A stretch of DNA of 64,000 nt from Molanna angustata (taxonomy: Eukaryota > Arthropoda > Insecta > Trichoptera > Molannidae), in NCBI GenBank assembly GCA_963576475.1, contig OY754980.1, positions 21,993,434 to 22,057,433 on the forward strand, read 5' to 3'. The notes under the pieces are model-generated. The model worked only from the letters and a program-made list of their open reading frames with translations, was not told where the DNA came from and searched no databases. Positions 23,491 to 35,679 of the stretch are shown here, piece after piece. Numbering within the stretch: position 1 is the stretch's first letter; each line of letters begins with the position of its first letter. The position numbers and the translations under genes were made by a program.

Positions 23491-24114
23491 TGTAACAGTC
23501 GTGAAAATCGAAATCACGACATTTGTCAAGTTAAAATAAAACGATTTTGTAACCGCAACGAAAGATTTTCGCATTATGTTGTATAACACACGAAAAGGTA
23601 AAATTCATTCAATTTGCGGTTTATTTGATTAGGCAATTACAGTAATAATATTTTTGTATTGTAGTCAACAATAACAATTCGAGCAGGTCGCATTTCTGCC
23701 ACGCACTTCTGCCCTAATAATTGACCCATGTCCTGAAATAATAATTACATTACAGGTCGGTAAATAAACCAAATAATAATGACCTATGATTATTTTTATA
23801 AAGCAAGAAGGGTTGAATGTCAAGTTGGGGCAGTTTGTGGTTTTTCCAATGAATTCAAAGAATATTTTACTTTTATAGTGTTGGCTACGCTACGTTGAAA
23901 AATACGTACCTACACCAAACTCATACTCACAACCAACAACGTTGACATTCTGACAAAAACATTTTGAATCAATGTGTGATCATGTGAATATTGTTTGAAA
24001 GAATCGTATAAAAGGAATTACATATAGCTAAGATAAAAGTTTTGATATTAAAACCAATTTCAATATTTCAATCAATCGTAATCATTTTGTATATACCTAT
24101 TAGATAATAAGTTA
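23491..24114. other. Non-coding DNA
   Basis: AT-rich with no recognised repeat or ORF. Confidence 0.45.
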
Positions 24115-24570
24115 GGCACTGCTAAATTCTGTAACATTTTGTTTGTAAATACAAGAGTTTCACAGCCATACGTCAGTATCGGGAGAACGCAAGCGCCATG
24201 AGCCTTGAGCACAAAGAGCCATAGAAAGGAGATTGCTGGGTATTTCGTTAAGAGTTAAAAGAGCTAACTTTTGGATAAGAGACAAAACCAAAACAAGCAG
24301 CGTTGTCTGATGTTGGCAACTAGAAATGAAACTGGGCAGGTCAAGTCGTCCGAACTACAGACTGCAGATGGACTAAGAAAGTGCTAGAATGGCGACCTAG
24401 AACGGGAAAAAGAAGCGTTGGAGGCCTCAAACAAGGTGGTCTAATGATATAAGACGAGTGGCTGGAGGCGGATGGATGCGGTCTGCCCAAGATAGGGAGC
24501 TGTGGAGGACTCAGGGGGAGGCCTATGACCTATGTCCATTACTGGACGAAGGAGGGCTGAAGAAGAAGAA
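24115..24570 (+). mobile_element. RTE-like LINE tail with inverted 5' segment
   Basis: On the minus strand, 24118-24215 encodes ACVLPILTYGCETLVFTNKM, the RTE thumb-region motif. The plus strand from about 24210 encodes the part that normally comes next: AIERRLLGISLRVKRANFW, then KKVLEWRPRTGKRSVG, RWSNDIRRVAGGGWMRSAQD and GEAYDL. It ends in GAAGAAGAAG near 24560. So the first segment is inverted relative to the second, as twin-primed retrotransposition produces. Stops and frameshifts (for example near 24430) make it inactive. It shares its ending with the 13.2-kb scrap. Confidence 0.75.
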
Positions 24571-24720
24571 GTAGACACAATAAGTGAACAATGGCAGGCT
24601 TATTGCCATATGACAATATCTTCCAAATAAACCAAATCCGTTTGGTAAGACTAATTATGAGTATGGACCAATTTTTCGGAATAAAATTAAATAAACAGAA
24701 ACCTAATTACATTATAGGTA
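24571..24720. repeat. Possible SINE family B fragment
   Basis: ATTGCCATATGACAATATCT at 24602 onward resembles the body of family B (the 15.35-kb copy has TTGTCATATGGCAATTTCTC). The tRNA-like head is missing. Confidence 0.4.
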
Positions 24721-24734
24721 ATTAAGTTTTAAGG

Positions 24735-25495
24735 AGAAACATAGGAAGAATTAAATGAGGCTCTCAGGAAGATGGAAGGCATCCTAACAAGCGATTATAA
24801 CATTAGGATAAATAAGGACAAAACAAAATGCATGGTTGCTGGAAGGGAGGAATGCACCGCAAATATTGTTCTGGGGGGCATCAAAATTAAGCAGATAGAT
24901 GAAAGAGTTTGTATATCTGGGAAGCAGAATATCTCAAGACGGACGTTCAACATCAGACATCAAAAGCAGAATCCACCAAGCAAGAGTCGCTTTCAACAAA
25001 ATATCAACAATTTTTGAATCCCCTAATATTTCCATCAAAATTAGGAAAAATTTGATCAAGACTCTTGTCTGGAGTGTACTGCTATATGGCTGTGAAACAT
25101 GGACCATCAGCCAACGCGAAACGGGACGTCTGTCTGCGTTTGAGATGTGGTGCTATAGACGCATGGCTAAAGTTCACTGTTCAGAACACATCAGCAACGA
25201 CAAGGTACTAAGTAGGGTTGGAGAAACAAGGCAAATTATGAAAAGAATTGCCTAACAGAGAACAACTTGGATAGGCCACAACATCCGGCACTCAGGCCTG
25301 CTTTTTACCATCGTCGAAGGAATGATTGATGGGGGTAACTGTAGAGGTCGCTTCAGAAAAAATTATATAGACCAGATAAACTGTGACGTGCGCTGTAGCA
25401 GTTAAAAATAGATGAAGAGACTGGCGGACGATAGAGTTAAGTGGAAAGATCGAGGGTTTGATCGTGAAGATTTTGCAGATTTATTCTTGCTTTTT
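24735..25495 (+). pseudogene. RTE-like LINE reverse-transcriptase C-terminal half, decayed
   Basis: Frame one gives ALRKMEGILTSDYNIRINKD and KTKCMVAGREE. A one-base shift near 24900 leads to MKEFVYLGSRISQDGRSTSD, then RKNLIKTLVWSVLLYGCETW, then AFEMWCYRRMAKVHCSEHIS. After a stop at 25253-25255, remnants RHSGLLF, VEGMIDGG and MKRLADDRVKW remain. The order (K-T-K motif, EFVYLGS, YGCETW, FEMWCYRR) is the end of the RT domain plus thumb of an RTE-like element. At least one frameshift and several stops show it is dead. Confidence 0.85.
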
Positions 25496-26404
25496 ATGCG
25501 GAATTCTTGTTTTACGATCAATACATTTTAATTTTTCCCTGCATAAGATGCTGCATCAGCATTAACGAAGCAATAAGACTTAACTCGTCAAAGACGAAGC
25601 GTAATAATCCCTGTGGAAAGTAATAAGATTGTGGTGACAATCTTAATTAAAAGAAGGTGGGAAATCGAGTTTTCCTGTCTGAGGTTTTGATAACCAACCA
25701 TCTTAATAAAAAAAAATCTTGCGAATATTTTAGAAGAAACGTAAATTAAAGCGTCCAAGATATACCTACCATTGTTCCTACTCGTGTTCCCGCAGCTACC
25801 ACAAAAGTCGATTCAGAAAAACCTATTAAGACAAAAGAGTACAAGGTAGGTAGATATGTCGAGTCAAGGGGTAGACGAATCGATTTTCATTTTTCATTTA
25901 TCTGTCAAGATTCGTGTGAGCGCCCACGATTGTGGCACTCTCATTCCATTCCTGTGGTCGAGGTTTGCCATTGATTAGTGAGGAACGTTACCAGTCTTGT
26001 ACCGGTACAACACAAAATACTGAGTCCTGCAAGACAAATCTTGCAGGTCGAATGTCTCCAATGCCCCTAATCGTGTGATGGATAGTTCGTACTAAATCAT
26101 CTCGAAAGATGGAAACAGTGTGTTTAAAGTCTTTTACAAACAAAAAATACACAAAAGTGCAACTAAATAATAGTCTGGAAGTACCTAGATGCGGAAGAAA
26201 TAAGAATAATAAGAATAAGCGTTGAAAGCAAATGGAAGATTCCTACAGAAAAGAGGAGGGCTGAGGAATGAAGAAAAAATAGACAAGATACCTATTTTTT
26301 TATTTTTGTTCATATCATGTACAAAAAGTTAAAGAAATAAATAAATGGTAAATTGTAGGCGTGTGCTTAAAAATATCCAAAATTATGCGATAAAAAATCC
26401 TTTA
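25496..26404. other. Non-coding DNA
   Basis: No recognised gene. The sequence is moderately balanced at 25740-26100. Confidence 0.45.
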
Positions 26405-26549
26405 TTATTTTTTTTTTTTTTTTATTGAGTATCATAATATGAACATACACATAGTACAAATATTTAAATTAATACAATTTTTTTTTCAATAGGTACTGTC
26501 CCAAAAAAGTTAAAAACTTGTGCTTGGGACAGGATTATACTTAAAAATG
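26405..26549 (-). repeat. LINE-like 3' UTR remnant with hairpin and poly(A)
   Basis: On the minus strand, CCTGTCCCAAGCACAAG and CTTTTTTGGGACAGT form a stem (CTGTCCCAA/TTGGGACAG). An AT-rich stretch and an A-run (T-run 26407-26423 on the plus strand) follow. A stem-loop before the tail suggests a CR1/Jockey-like 3' UTR. No coding part is left. Confidence 0.45.
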
Positions 26550-27070
26550 AAAGATAGTATGCAAATACGAACCAGTGGGTTTCGGCCAATGCTATACATC
26601 TCACTTAAAAAGTCACTGCACAAAGTATTCAAATTATATGGGTTTTCATGAAATGAGTTTGTTTAATTATTTTTGATTTAAATAGGTACTTAATTACAAA
26701 ACTCAATAATTCTTCAATGCCATTCCGTGTAAGTTATGTGCCTTTTTCGCCATTTGAAAATAAAAAAAATCAAATTTTAAGTTTCCTGAATTTGGGGTCA
26801 CTTTGAAATATTTGGCAGCTAAAACAATTGAGAAACACTGATCAGACAAACAGATATCTAATGGGTTCTTAGAGAGTATTAGAAAAGATAAATTTGTAAA
26901 ATTTGAAGAGAATCAAATGAGTACTTTAGTCCAAAATCGAAAAGGTAGAATAAACACGACGTACATAGTACCTACACAGCTAATAAAAATTGCAAAAAAT
27001 AACTATTAAAAAAATTGCGAATTCATAAATACTCACTATATCCCCATTGAGCTAGCGAGGAGTAAAAAAC
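26550..27070 (-). repeat. Repeat family E, copy 3 (reverse orientation)
   Basis: Blocks occur in the opposite order and strand: TGGGTTTCGGCCAATGCTAT first, then TTTCATGAAATGAGTTTG, CCTGAATTTGGGGTCACTTT, and finally TACTCACTATATCCCCATTG/GCTAGCGAGGAGTAAAAAAC, which is the terminal hairpin end. Length is similar to the 20-kb copy minus the central block. Confidence 0.8.
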
Positions 27071-27424
27071 GATTCAATATAGCATACCTATATTAGGTAT
27101 CTATAAATAAATTTGAGTTTGGTTTATTACCATTCTTGTCCTCAATTCAATCACAAATGATGTTGAGCATAAATACTTTTTGAACTTCAGGACGACCAGT
27201 TAGTTCCCGTATTTCATGTCGTATATCTATACTCATTTAAATAGATTATAATGCTTACGGAAGTGGAGAATTATTAAACTAGTTGCATGTAACACATGAG
27301 ATCCAACTGTCGATAGCGATAGTATGTATAGTTGAAGAATATGTACCAAACTATAAACCCATAAATACAAATTATTTATTATTTTATGATATTTAGTTTT
27401 CTATACAACACATGTACCTAGGTA
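27071..27424. other. AT-rich non-coding DNA
   Basis: No recognised feature. Confidence 0.4.
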
Positions 27425-27515
27425 GTCAAGATAGGATAGTATGGAGGTCAGTCTTTTTTTCCTACCCGGAATATGAAAACAGCATGATGGTATATGTATA
27501 TTGTATGTTTAGAGA
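27425..27515 (+). mobile_element. LINE tail fragment (family of 2.0-2.4 kb)
   Basis: TCAAGATAGGATAGTATGGA through TTCCTACCCGGAATATGAAA and CATGATGGTATATGTATA parallels the CQDRKIWRSVLSAYPV...GTGATGGTATATATG ending. It is heavily diverged, about 90 bp. Confidence 0.5.
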
Positions 27516-28048
27516 TGAAGTATCAAACTATTAAGTCTTCTTTGATATTGTGTATAGGTGACTACCATACAAATTGTATGAGGCGATGTCGTCACTAAAT
27601 TCAATTTTTATAAAAATTGTTAAAAAAAAATTGAGATGTACTGCTACAATGTTAATATTTTTTATATAAAATTAAATTATCTAGTTGGGGTGTTTCGGCT
27701 TTTTTCGATATTTAAAAAAAAAATGGAAATATAGGCAGTTAAACTCATAAATTTATCATAAAAAAAATACTTTTCTTAATAAAAAATGTTTGAGAAACCC
27801 TGCAATTTTTTTGAAAAAACTAATTTGAGATTTTATATTTGTCTATGTTTATACCAATTTTCAGCGTTCTAGCTTTTATGGTTTCTGAGATATATGGAAA
27901 AATAAAATAAAAATTCAAAAGTTGATAACCCCTGACTGAAACAAAAATTCAAAATTCCGAGTATAAAAGTTTTGTAGGCCTGTAACTGTTTATATATTCT
28001 GAAATTTTAGGCTCTGTAAATTGAGCAGATCAAAAGTTATAAGGGGGG
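27516..28048. other. AT-rich DNA leading into a CA microsatellite
   Basis: The 27830-28048 part (TTTCAGCGTTCTAGCTTTTA, GTTTCTGAGATATATGG) has the look of an interspersed repeat, but no second copy was found here. Confidence 0.4.
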
Positions 28049-28086
28049 GACACACACACACACACAGACACACACACAGACACACA

Positions 28087-28125
<39 letters not shown>

Positions 28126-28128
28126 ACG
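28049..28128. repeat. (CA)n / CACAGA microsatellite
   Basis: An almost uninterrupted CA dinucleotide run has GA interruptions every 10-20 bp and is preceded by a run of seven G. Minus-strand translation yields a long run of Cys-Val, so the 87-codon opening there is an artefact. Confidence 0.95.
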
Positions 28129-28979
28129 AAATGTTCTACTCCGAATTCTGAGTAAATCCGTGTATGGAATATATATGCTGCGAAGCCTCTAAGTTGGTGT
28201 TTTTTGACTTCAAAGTTGGAAAAGCCGTGAAAAAAGTAGACCTCTCCATACAATTCTCGCGTATTCTGGCTTGATACATTGTCGATATGTTAAGAGAACA
28301 AAGTTCTCCTGAACAAATCGACAGTTGGACAACTACGTTTCTTCGATAATTTTAATAATTTAATTGAAGACTCTAAGACTGACGCGACGTAAGAAAAACC
28401 GACGTCTATGGCCACGTACCTATATTAAAGATTGGCCAATATTTGGTTTATGAGTTGGTATTTCGCATTTGTTCGTCACTACCTTTGATTATGTATGTAC
28501 TTGAGTTGCATGTTTTTTTTAATACACAATTCGTTTTGTGGTTTTTCAAGGTACATGCGTAATCAATGCGCGTATATTTAATTTAATTATTCTTCGCGTG
28601 CAATGGAACTTATTTAAGTAGGTTGGCGGATATATTGCCGTGTGGTAAAAAAAGGATAATATAATCAGACATGAGGATTCAAAACATTCAAATTGATCTC
28701 AATTAAATCATTTTCAGTACCAACGGTGCGAAACGACAGTCAGTTGGATATTTGTAGGATATTCATTTATAAAAACATGATATATATTATTGTTGTTTCT
28801 TTTTTGGTACCTATTCGTAAGTTTTTAAGAAAAAAAAAAACACATTAAGCTTTTAACTGATATATGCAATGCACACTCCAATAGTTTATTTATAACATTT
28901 TATTTTATTTCATTATAAAATTTAAGGTTTTTCCAAAACTAAATATTACAAATACATTTAGGCAAAATAACATCTCTCA
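28129..28979. other. Non-coding DNA
   Basis: No recognised gene or repeat. Confidence 0.4.
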
Positions 28980-29019
28980 AAGTTTAGCAATGAAGTTCAC
29001 CACCCATTTATAATGTGAG

Positions 29020-29050
<31 letters not shown>

Positions 29051-29155
29051 GGCGTATACGCATTTGTCGTACTTCCTTTAATAAGGTTTTTCATACCCGC
29101 ACACCTGTCGCTGGTTACATAACATTGTGGGATATGCCGTGATGGTATGTATGAA
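28980..29155 (+). repeat. SINE-like family D, copy 1
   Basis: Shared order with 52.7 and 54.7 kb: CACCACCCATTTATAATGTG, a GT-rich segment, CGTACTTCCTTTAATAAGG, CACACCTGTCGCTGGTTAC, and the 3' end GGGATATGCCGTGATGGTAT. The (GT)n at 29022-29041 is expanded only in this copy. The 3' end matches that of the LINE family at 2.0-2.4 kb. Confidence 0.75.
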
Positions 29156-29423
29156 CATTTGTTTGTCAACACTTATTATTTCCAAATTAAATATTTTATT
29201 AAATATTTTGCCGATCTGAACTTTTACATGTTCCGGTATGTAGAACAAATATCAGAAAGAATGCTACAATTCCACGCGTATGTGATTCTCATAACACGTT
29301 GTTCTCAGCCGGGGTGGACATCTTCAATGTGAAATATGATAAGTTTCGTCGCGATATATTGAAGGTGTTACGCTCCTAATTTTCCTCCCTCGTACCCTCC
29401 TATCCATCCCAAACAAATTGTAT
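29156..29423. other. Non-coding DNA
   Basis: No gene; a short opening (29147-29332) starts in the D element and is not credible. Confidence 0.4.
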
Positions 29424-29428
29424 ATGTG

Positions 29429-29482
<54 letters not shown>
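29424..29482. repeat. (TG)n microsatellite
   Basis: About 25 uninterrupted TG units followed by TGCGTGTAA. The minus-strand ORF through it is a Thr-His artefact. Confidence 0.95.
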
Positions 29483-29483
<1 letters not shown>

Positions 29484-29624
29484 AACATGAGTTGTTTACA
29501 GTAGGTATTTTCTTGTTATTTATGGAAAGCTTGTTATTGGCTCTGAAGTCTATGTTAAAATTTGTATTATAAAAAATGTAAATGAGCTGTTGGCTTCCCA
29601 AATAAATAAATAAATAAATAAATT
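29483..29624 (+). repeat. LINE-like 3' end with (AAAT)n tail
   Basis: GAGCTGTTGGCTTCCCAAAT is followed by six AAAT units (29600-29623). This style of ending is frequent for CR1/Jockey-like elements. The next element begins directly after it. Confidence 0.45.
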
Positions 29625-29895
29625 TCACTGTGGCTCAGTTGGTTGGTCAACTGAGCAACAGTGGTCAAATAGGTATCTGACTGATGATCCAAAGGTCCCG
29701 AGTTCTATTCCCGGTGAAGACACAGTTTTTAATGGTGTGTTTTTAATTTTATTTGCGTTTTCAGTTTGGATATGTGAGATGATAAATATCGTACGTCTCC
29801 AGTAGGTATGTAACAACATGTTATTTGGTGCGTGTTAAAATAATATTTGACATAGTACATGTTAGTTGCCGGAGAGGTAATATAAAAAAAAAGGA
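29625..29895 (+). repeat. tRNA-derived SINE (family A), sense copy
   Basis: The head starts near TGGCTCAGTTGGTTGG (A-box, 29631-29646) and has a B-box in CCGAGTTCTATTCCCGG (29699-29715). It is followed by GAAGACACAGTTTTTAATGG and a body with GAGATGATAAATATCGTACG, CATGTTAGTTGCCGGAGAGG and an A-run at 29884-29892. The same head-body joint occurs at 46.2 kb and inverted at 11.1 kb. Confidence 0.8.
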
Positions 29896-32800
29896 ATTCG
29901 CTGCAATGAAATACCTATCTACAAATCTAATATCACGAAATATTTTTAACAAACGATAACGATCAATTGATTTGTATGTTTTCAAAGTCCTCATTGAGAA
30001 ATATTTATTTTGAAAATATCGTTTAAAATTATGTTAATGTTGAAGAACGACCGGGATATCAGAAGAGCGTTGGAGGTGTCCGCAGAGGAGTGACTCTGGT
30101 TGCGAATATGACCGTTCGCAGGCGACCTCTTCGTGTCAATGAACCGATGCAGGTTTCTCATTACGAGAGCTGATGGCGCAGCCGATTCTTATCATAAACA
30201 AATTCGCCAAGAACACGGTACGGGTGCCGATCGGCGGAATCACCTTGGGATGCAACGAGTTGCATATCGGCGATGATGATATCTTAATAGATCATAAATT
30301 TATGCTACTTATGGAGGTCGTTAGACATAAAGTGATTATTATGTGTTTCGGTCGCGTCCTTCATTCAATCTATTAATACTTTTCAACTAAACAGCTCTGT
30401 TGACCTACCTCACGTAAGGATTATACCATCTAGAATGACCATAAATATGTTTTCATGAATCTTATAAAGGTGCTCATCAAGCATTATTGAAAATATTGAT
30501 ACATGTATGTGTTGACCCATTTGTATGAAATGTCATACAATATGAATTTTTTCAACATTTGAGTAAAAGATTGAATTTTTCGATTAAGAGGGCGTATAAG
30601 GATAAATCTAGTGACTGAAAAAGTGGTACATAATATATATTAAAACCGCTATGAAGTTACGTGTAAGTAAAGCTATTTTTCGCGTGTGTTAAAAAGGATT
30701 TATACATAATTTTAACTATCGGAAACAAAAAAATGATGATTTTTTGCATTTTTAGAACAAACTTGACTTGAAATCGGTCACTCATTTTAATTTTATGTAT
30801 TCTTTATTCAATCTTTAGATTTATTTATCTACGACGTATTACAAAAATGCTGTAAATAGGATATTTAAATATTTTTTTTAAATTGTCTCACGAACATTCA
30901 CTAGAGAAATTTTGAAAGTATTTATAGTATTTTTTTAGAAACACACTGTTTAACATATTTGAGAAATGATTGCAAAGTAGGGTGTTTAGGTTTATTTGTC
31001 CTCTTAAATGCTTTCATTAAATTTGTATTGTAGCAATGTGTCATTTTAATACAAATCAACAATGCTTTAATTTTCATGAATGACATTTAATAAACTTACC
31101 TATATAGTAAGCATTACAGTACTGTCTATAACTTTATTAATAGAAATAATTAAACTAAGTGTGGGGATAAGTATCTTTCTACAAAATTGTAAAAACAAGT
31201 TAGAAAATAAGAGATTTACATAATAAAAATATTCTGTAGTATTTATAGTGTATACAATGGATGTTAAAACAAAGATTGTCCACGACCTGTGGACATTGAA
31301 TGACAGGTATATTTTTACTACATGTATCTAACTATATAGATCAAAAACGAAAACAAATGTTTGTTTTGTCTCGTGAATAAGCAAGGCAAAAGGTACGCTC
31401 TCTCGTTGGGAGGAGTTTCGAAAGTAAAATATTGCAGGGAACAAGTCAAAAAAAATATTGGAAATTCGCTACCCGAGTCGCAGAAATATCTGCAGGTATT
31501 TGTATTTCCGTTGGGAGAAATGCGGTAAATTTTCTGGTTGCCTTCCCAATGATTTCCTCAGAGACCCTAAAAGCCATGGAAGCTATCACGAAATATAGTG
31601 GAATCCAATAGGGTAGGTACACCCGAGTCTCGCTCCTGTCTTTTTCTGTCTCTTAGCACTTATGTGTTCCTGGGAATCTTTTCATAAATAAGTTATTAGC
31701 GAGAGGAAAAAGTTTCGAAACTAAAAGGAAAAGATTAAATTAAATCTTATATTCCGCCAATGTTTTATAACGTCGTACCTACAATTTTTATAATCTCACG
31801 AGTAACAGAAACGATATTTTATTTGAAAGGGTCCGTTAGTTTGATTGAGTTTTTAAATATTTAAACCCGAAAAATGTTATCTTTGAGATGAATTGATGTT
31901 TGAACTGTAAAATAAAATAATGTTTTGGTATTAGTTTCCCATTAGTTTCTTCATAGTGAAAATCATATTAAATCATCAAATATTCATAAACGATAAACGA
32001 AGAATTCTATGTAAAATACGATATTACCTGTAGCAAAAACTTGTAAATTTACCATGTGTATATGAGCGCAAATAATTCATAGCAATATTTTGTTTTGGAG
32101 AACTTTTGGTATCTTAATTCTCAAGGGATTACAGCTGAAGAAAATTGATTAACCTAACAAAGTTGATAGCTACAAAATGTAATAATAATAGGTAATACAA
32201 CTGGCATTTTTACATAAATGTAAATAATGAATTTTCTTGTTTGTAGAAGACCACATTTGATTATCTAAAGATCAAATAGGTTTGTAATAATTTTGTATTG
32301 ACAAAGTTCTACGTTTAATATTTTTTTAAATGTCTTATTAAGATTGTTAAAAATAAAACATATTTAAATTTGGAGCAAAAAACAACACACATGTGGGTAT
32401 CAAGCGTCATAAATAGATCAGAAATCATTTATAGAAATGCAAGGGAGATTGCGCTCAGAAAAGATATGTTTCAGCTACCTACCTAGTCGCATATTTACCC
32501 ACGGAAAGAAATGAGGGGCAAAAAAAAAACGAAAATGTTTATTTCAATTTAGTGCATTGAAAGTACCTATTCCCAAAGGACTGTGTCTGGTCGAGTTGAG
32601 GGGAAACGTAGGACGTAACTGAACGGATGTGGGTAGACTTTAACAAATAGGTACTTAATGTGTTTATATTTCAACACTTCTTGGAGGACATCGAACACTT
32701 ACCTAGGTACTTATTAATATTTCAATTTGGTACGGTTCAAAAATAGACAACCACCCACCTATGAGCCCGCCATATTTGTATCATACAGACACACATAGGT

Positions 32801-34380
32801 ACGGCTTCGTTTGATCTAATGATTGATAGATACAAAGTGAAACATCTATTATTATTATTTTGATTGTGTGAATCAATATTATTTAAACCACGTGATTAGT
32901 TTTAAGAATCTTCTTTTGATGCCAAATATTAGCAGAGTTCGTTAATACGAAGAATGCGAAAAATGTTACATATCCCTTAAAATTATTGTGGTGATATCAT
33001 CATTTAAATTTATTTATCGTACTTACAATTTAACGTATAAGTGTCTTTGTATTTTTATAACCGTAAATAAACTATGCTAAACTTTTTATCACATCTATTC
33101 GAAAGGTGATGATCTGAGATGATGTTCTACGCAATTACTCCTGAAAACATGATTTTAATCTAAACTTATGCGATCATGATCTACGTGAAAACTTCTGCAT
33201 GTTTGATCTGCATTAAACGCACATCTGCAATCAAAACATGATCTGCAATCTAATTTCACTTATATTCTTTGTTTAATAAAGCTATCTTCACTTATTATAT
33301 ATAGATACTGAAACGTAACTGCAAAACACATAATTTCTTATCATATAGGTATCTAATATTACTTTTATGTAGGTATAACAGTTAACATTGTATACATATA
33401 AGTATTAACATACGATGTGCATTTCGAGACGTTACGAAGTGTTCATTAATTAAAGCTTATGTCAAAATCATATGCTGAACAACGTTCTTACTATATTATT
33501 TGATATCATGTATCTATTTGATTCCACTGGTATATAGTTTCCTTGAAACGTCATCGCAACACACCTATACCTCCCTAGGAATTTCAATTTGGAGTTGACT
33601 TCAGAATCTTAATGAAAGTTTGCACACAGAAATTAAATTGTTTAGGTACACACGCATGAAAGGAGAATATTTTAGGAAAGCAACCATCCAATTATTGTTG
33701 TGCCGATGTAATTCTTTGATGTCGAGATTTTGAAACATTCGTATATGAATGTTTCACTTTGAACGACTTAATAACAATTATTTATCTAATTTATCATCTT
33801 CAATTTCAAAGAATTTCCAAGATGAAAGACAGATTTAAGAAAATATGTGGGATATATCATCGCCGTGTGTTGTGTTATGTACGATACGGTTAATTATAAG
33901 CCAATCTTTTTCAATCTGGAGTCGAAGTATCAGGAAATGAGAAGACAACAAGCGGTGGGGTTCGCAATAATTGAAATTGGGCAGCGGATTTGAAAAGCGG
34001 CAGCATGTTGGTCCACTGACTGGCATCGTGCCCGTGCTAGTAATGGAATCAATACAGGGTGCCCTAAAAGTGATAAATATATAGAGGACATCCACCACGA
34101 GAAATTTGTTATTAAACAAAGAAAATTCAGTATTATTACTAGGCACCTAATAAAGAGGAGAACTGTTGAGAGAGAATAAGCTAAATACTAAGATATTTAC
34201 AAATGTTTACATCAAGGAACGTGCTGTCTGTATATAGAGTTGATGAAAGTTAATAAACGACGGATGCAACCTTAATTTTTAACTCAGTTGCTTAAAGAGA
34301 TTTTCATGGAGTTCATTTATTTTGTATACATTCTATCAACAAAAAATTCATTTTCTAGAGATCGTCAAAGGAAGTTTCGT
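29896..34380. other. Long non-coding stretch; balanced blocks at 30040-30290 and 31380-31640
   Basis: Most is AT-rich without recognisable repeats. The 30040-30290 block is GC-balanced and carries a 67-codon opening at 30173-30376 (MAQPILIINKF...), with no recognisable domain. The 31380-31640 block (GAGTCGCAGAAATATCTGC, GAGAAATGCGG) is likewise complex. At 33105-33255 several TGATCTGC-like words recur. I cannot support any gene. Confidence 0.4.
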
Positions 34381-34610
34381 CAGATGAAATCAAAGAAAAA
34401 ATTAAGCGGCAATAGGTTGGAAATTGGCTAGAGTGATAAACACCCAGAATACTATGTACAGATAAGAGGAGCATTAGTGGACCTCATAAAAATGGTCTGT
34501 CGACATTGTCCAGTTTCAGCGAAAGGAACAAGATAGAATGGAGTGAAAACAAATGGAAGAGGCATATATCCAGCAGTGATGAGAAGAATGCTAAAGGAAG
34601 AAGAAGAACT
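34381..34610. other. Possible LINE tail, unresolved
   Basis: A segment ends with GCTAAAGGAAGAAGAAGAAC, reminiscent of the GAA-tailed LINE ends at 46.4 and 53.9 kb. The upstream translation could not be matched to a specific LINE motif. Confidence 0.25.
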
Positions 34611-35679
34611 GCTTTTCTTATAAATTGTATTGTATTTACAGGAACAAAAAAATAACAAAAAAAATATAACTATACTTTTGGATATTTTGTAATTGTTTTT
34701 ATAGTTGAGGGTTGAATATATTGAGAAAATAAATTTGACAAAATACCACAAAAGATAATTAATTGGTGGTTAGTTAGTCAACAGATAGAATGCATTGCGT
34801 TTATATGTAGGTAGATAATACTTGGTAAAACAGTTTAGCGCAGGAAGAGGAGAATTTCGACGCAATTTTCGTTTCCGTACCAAAGTCAAAAATGGTCATG
34901 CTCGAATATTTCACAACAAAAGACTATTTCTTCTCAAACCATCACCGAGTAATCCTTTCCTTTGCATTCTGAACATAATTGTTAATTCGACAGCAAATTG
35001 CGGCAATTTGTGGTGTTCGCATGGCGATAGGTAATGTTTTGACCTTTACAAGAGTGACGTGACTTAGTACTTACCTAGGTATTTATAGATATATCTACCT
35101 GTACCTACATATTCGTAGGGCTGTTTCATCTAATTAAGAATTTATGTCGTTGATGGATTCAAATGGATTCGAAGGAGAAGTGTTCAATTTTAAAACTTAT
35201 TACAAAAGTCATTACGTGGGCATGTGTAAATGCTGTTTTAAATTATCGAGATATTATTAATTTGGTATTTTTATAACATTAATACAATAAAACTATTAAA
35301 TTGATTCTACATTGCTTTTTTCTGTAGTTATTTTGTTTGGTGATTATTTTTCTTTTGTCAGTGACATATCTTTGTTTTCCTTAACTAGTTAGTTCCAGCA
35401 CAGATAGCGTAAAGTTAGTTATTGCAGTTAAAATTAAATCTTACCTATTTTAGTATGTTTATTTTGCAGAATTGTTTATAAAAATATTATATTCGCAAAA
35501 AAAATAATGAAGAAATATAAAAAAATAAATAAAGATGGAATTTAAATGGTCACTTACAAACACTCGTTCTAGTTGACTGATAATGAAGTAGGTACTATGG
35601 ACACTTACCTGAAAAGAACAGAAAAAAATATTAGGGGTATATTTTGGATAATATCATAAAAATGACGTGTATCTACGTT
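34611..35679. other. Non-coding DNA
   Basis: AT-rich. The opening at 34822-35034 has no recognisable content. Confidence 0.4.

Noticed and set aside
27990..28253. 87-codon ORF with Cys-Val run as a cysteine-rich peptide
   Set aside because: It is the translation of a CA microsatellite.
29368..29628. Thr-His repeat ORF
   Set aside because: It is the translation of a TG microsatellite and an AAAT tail.
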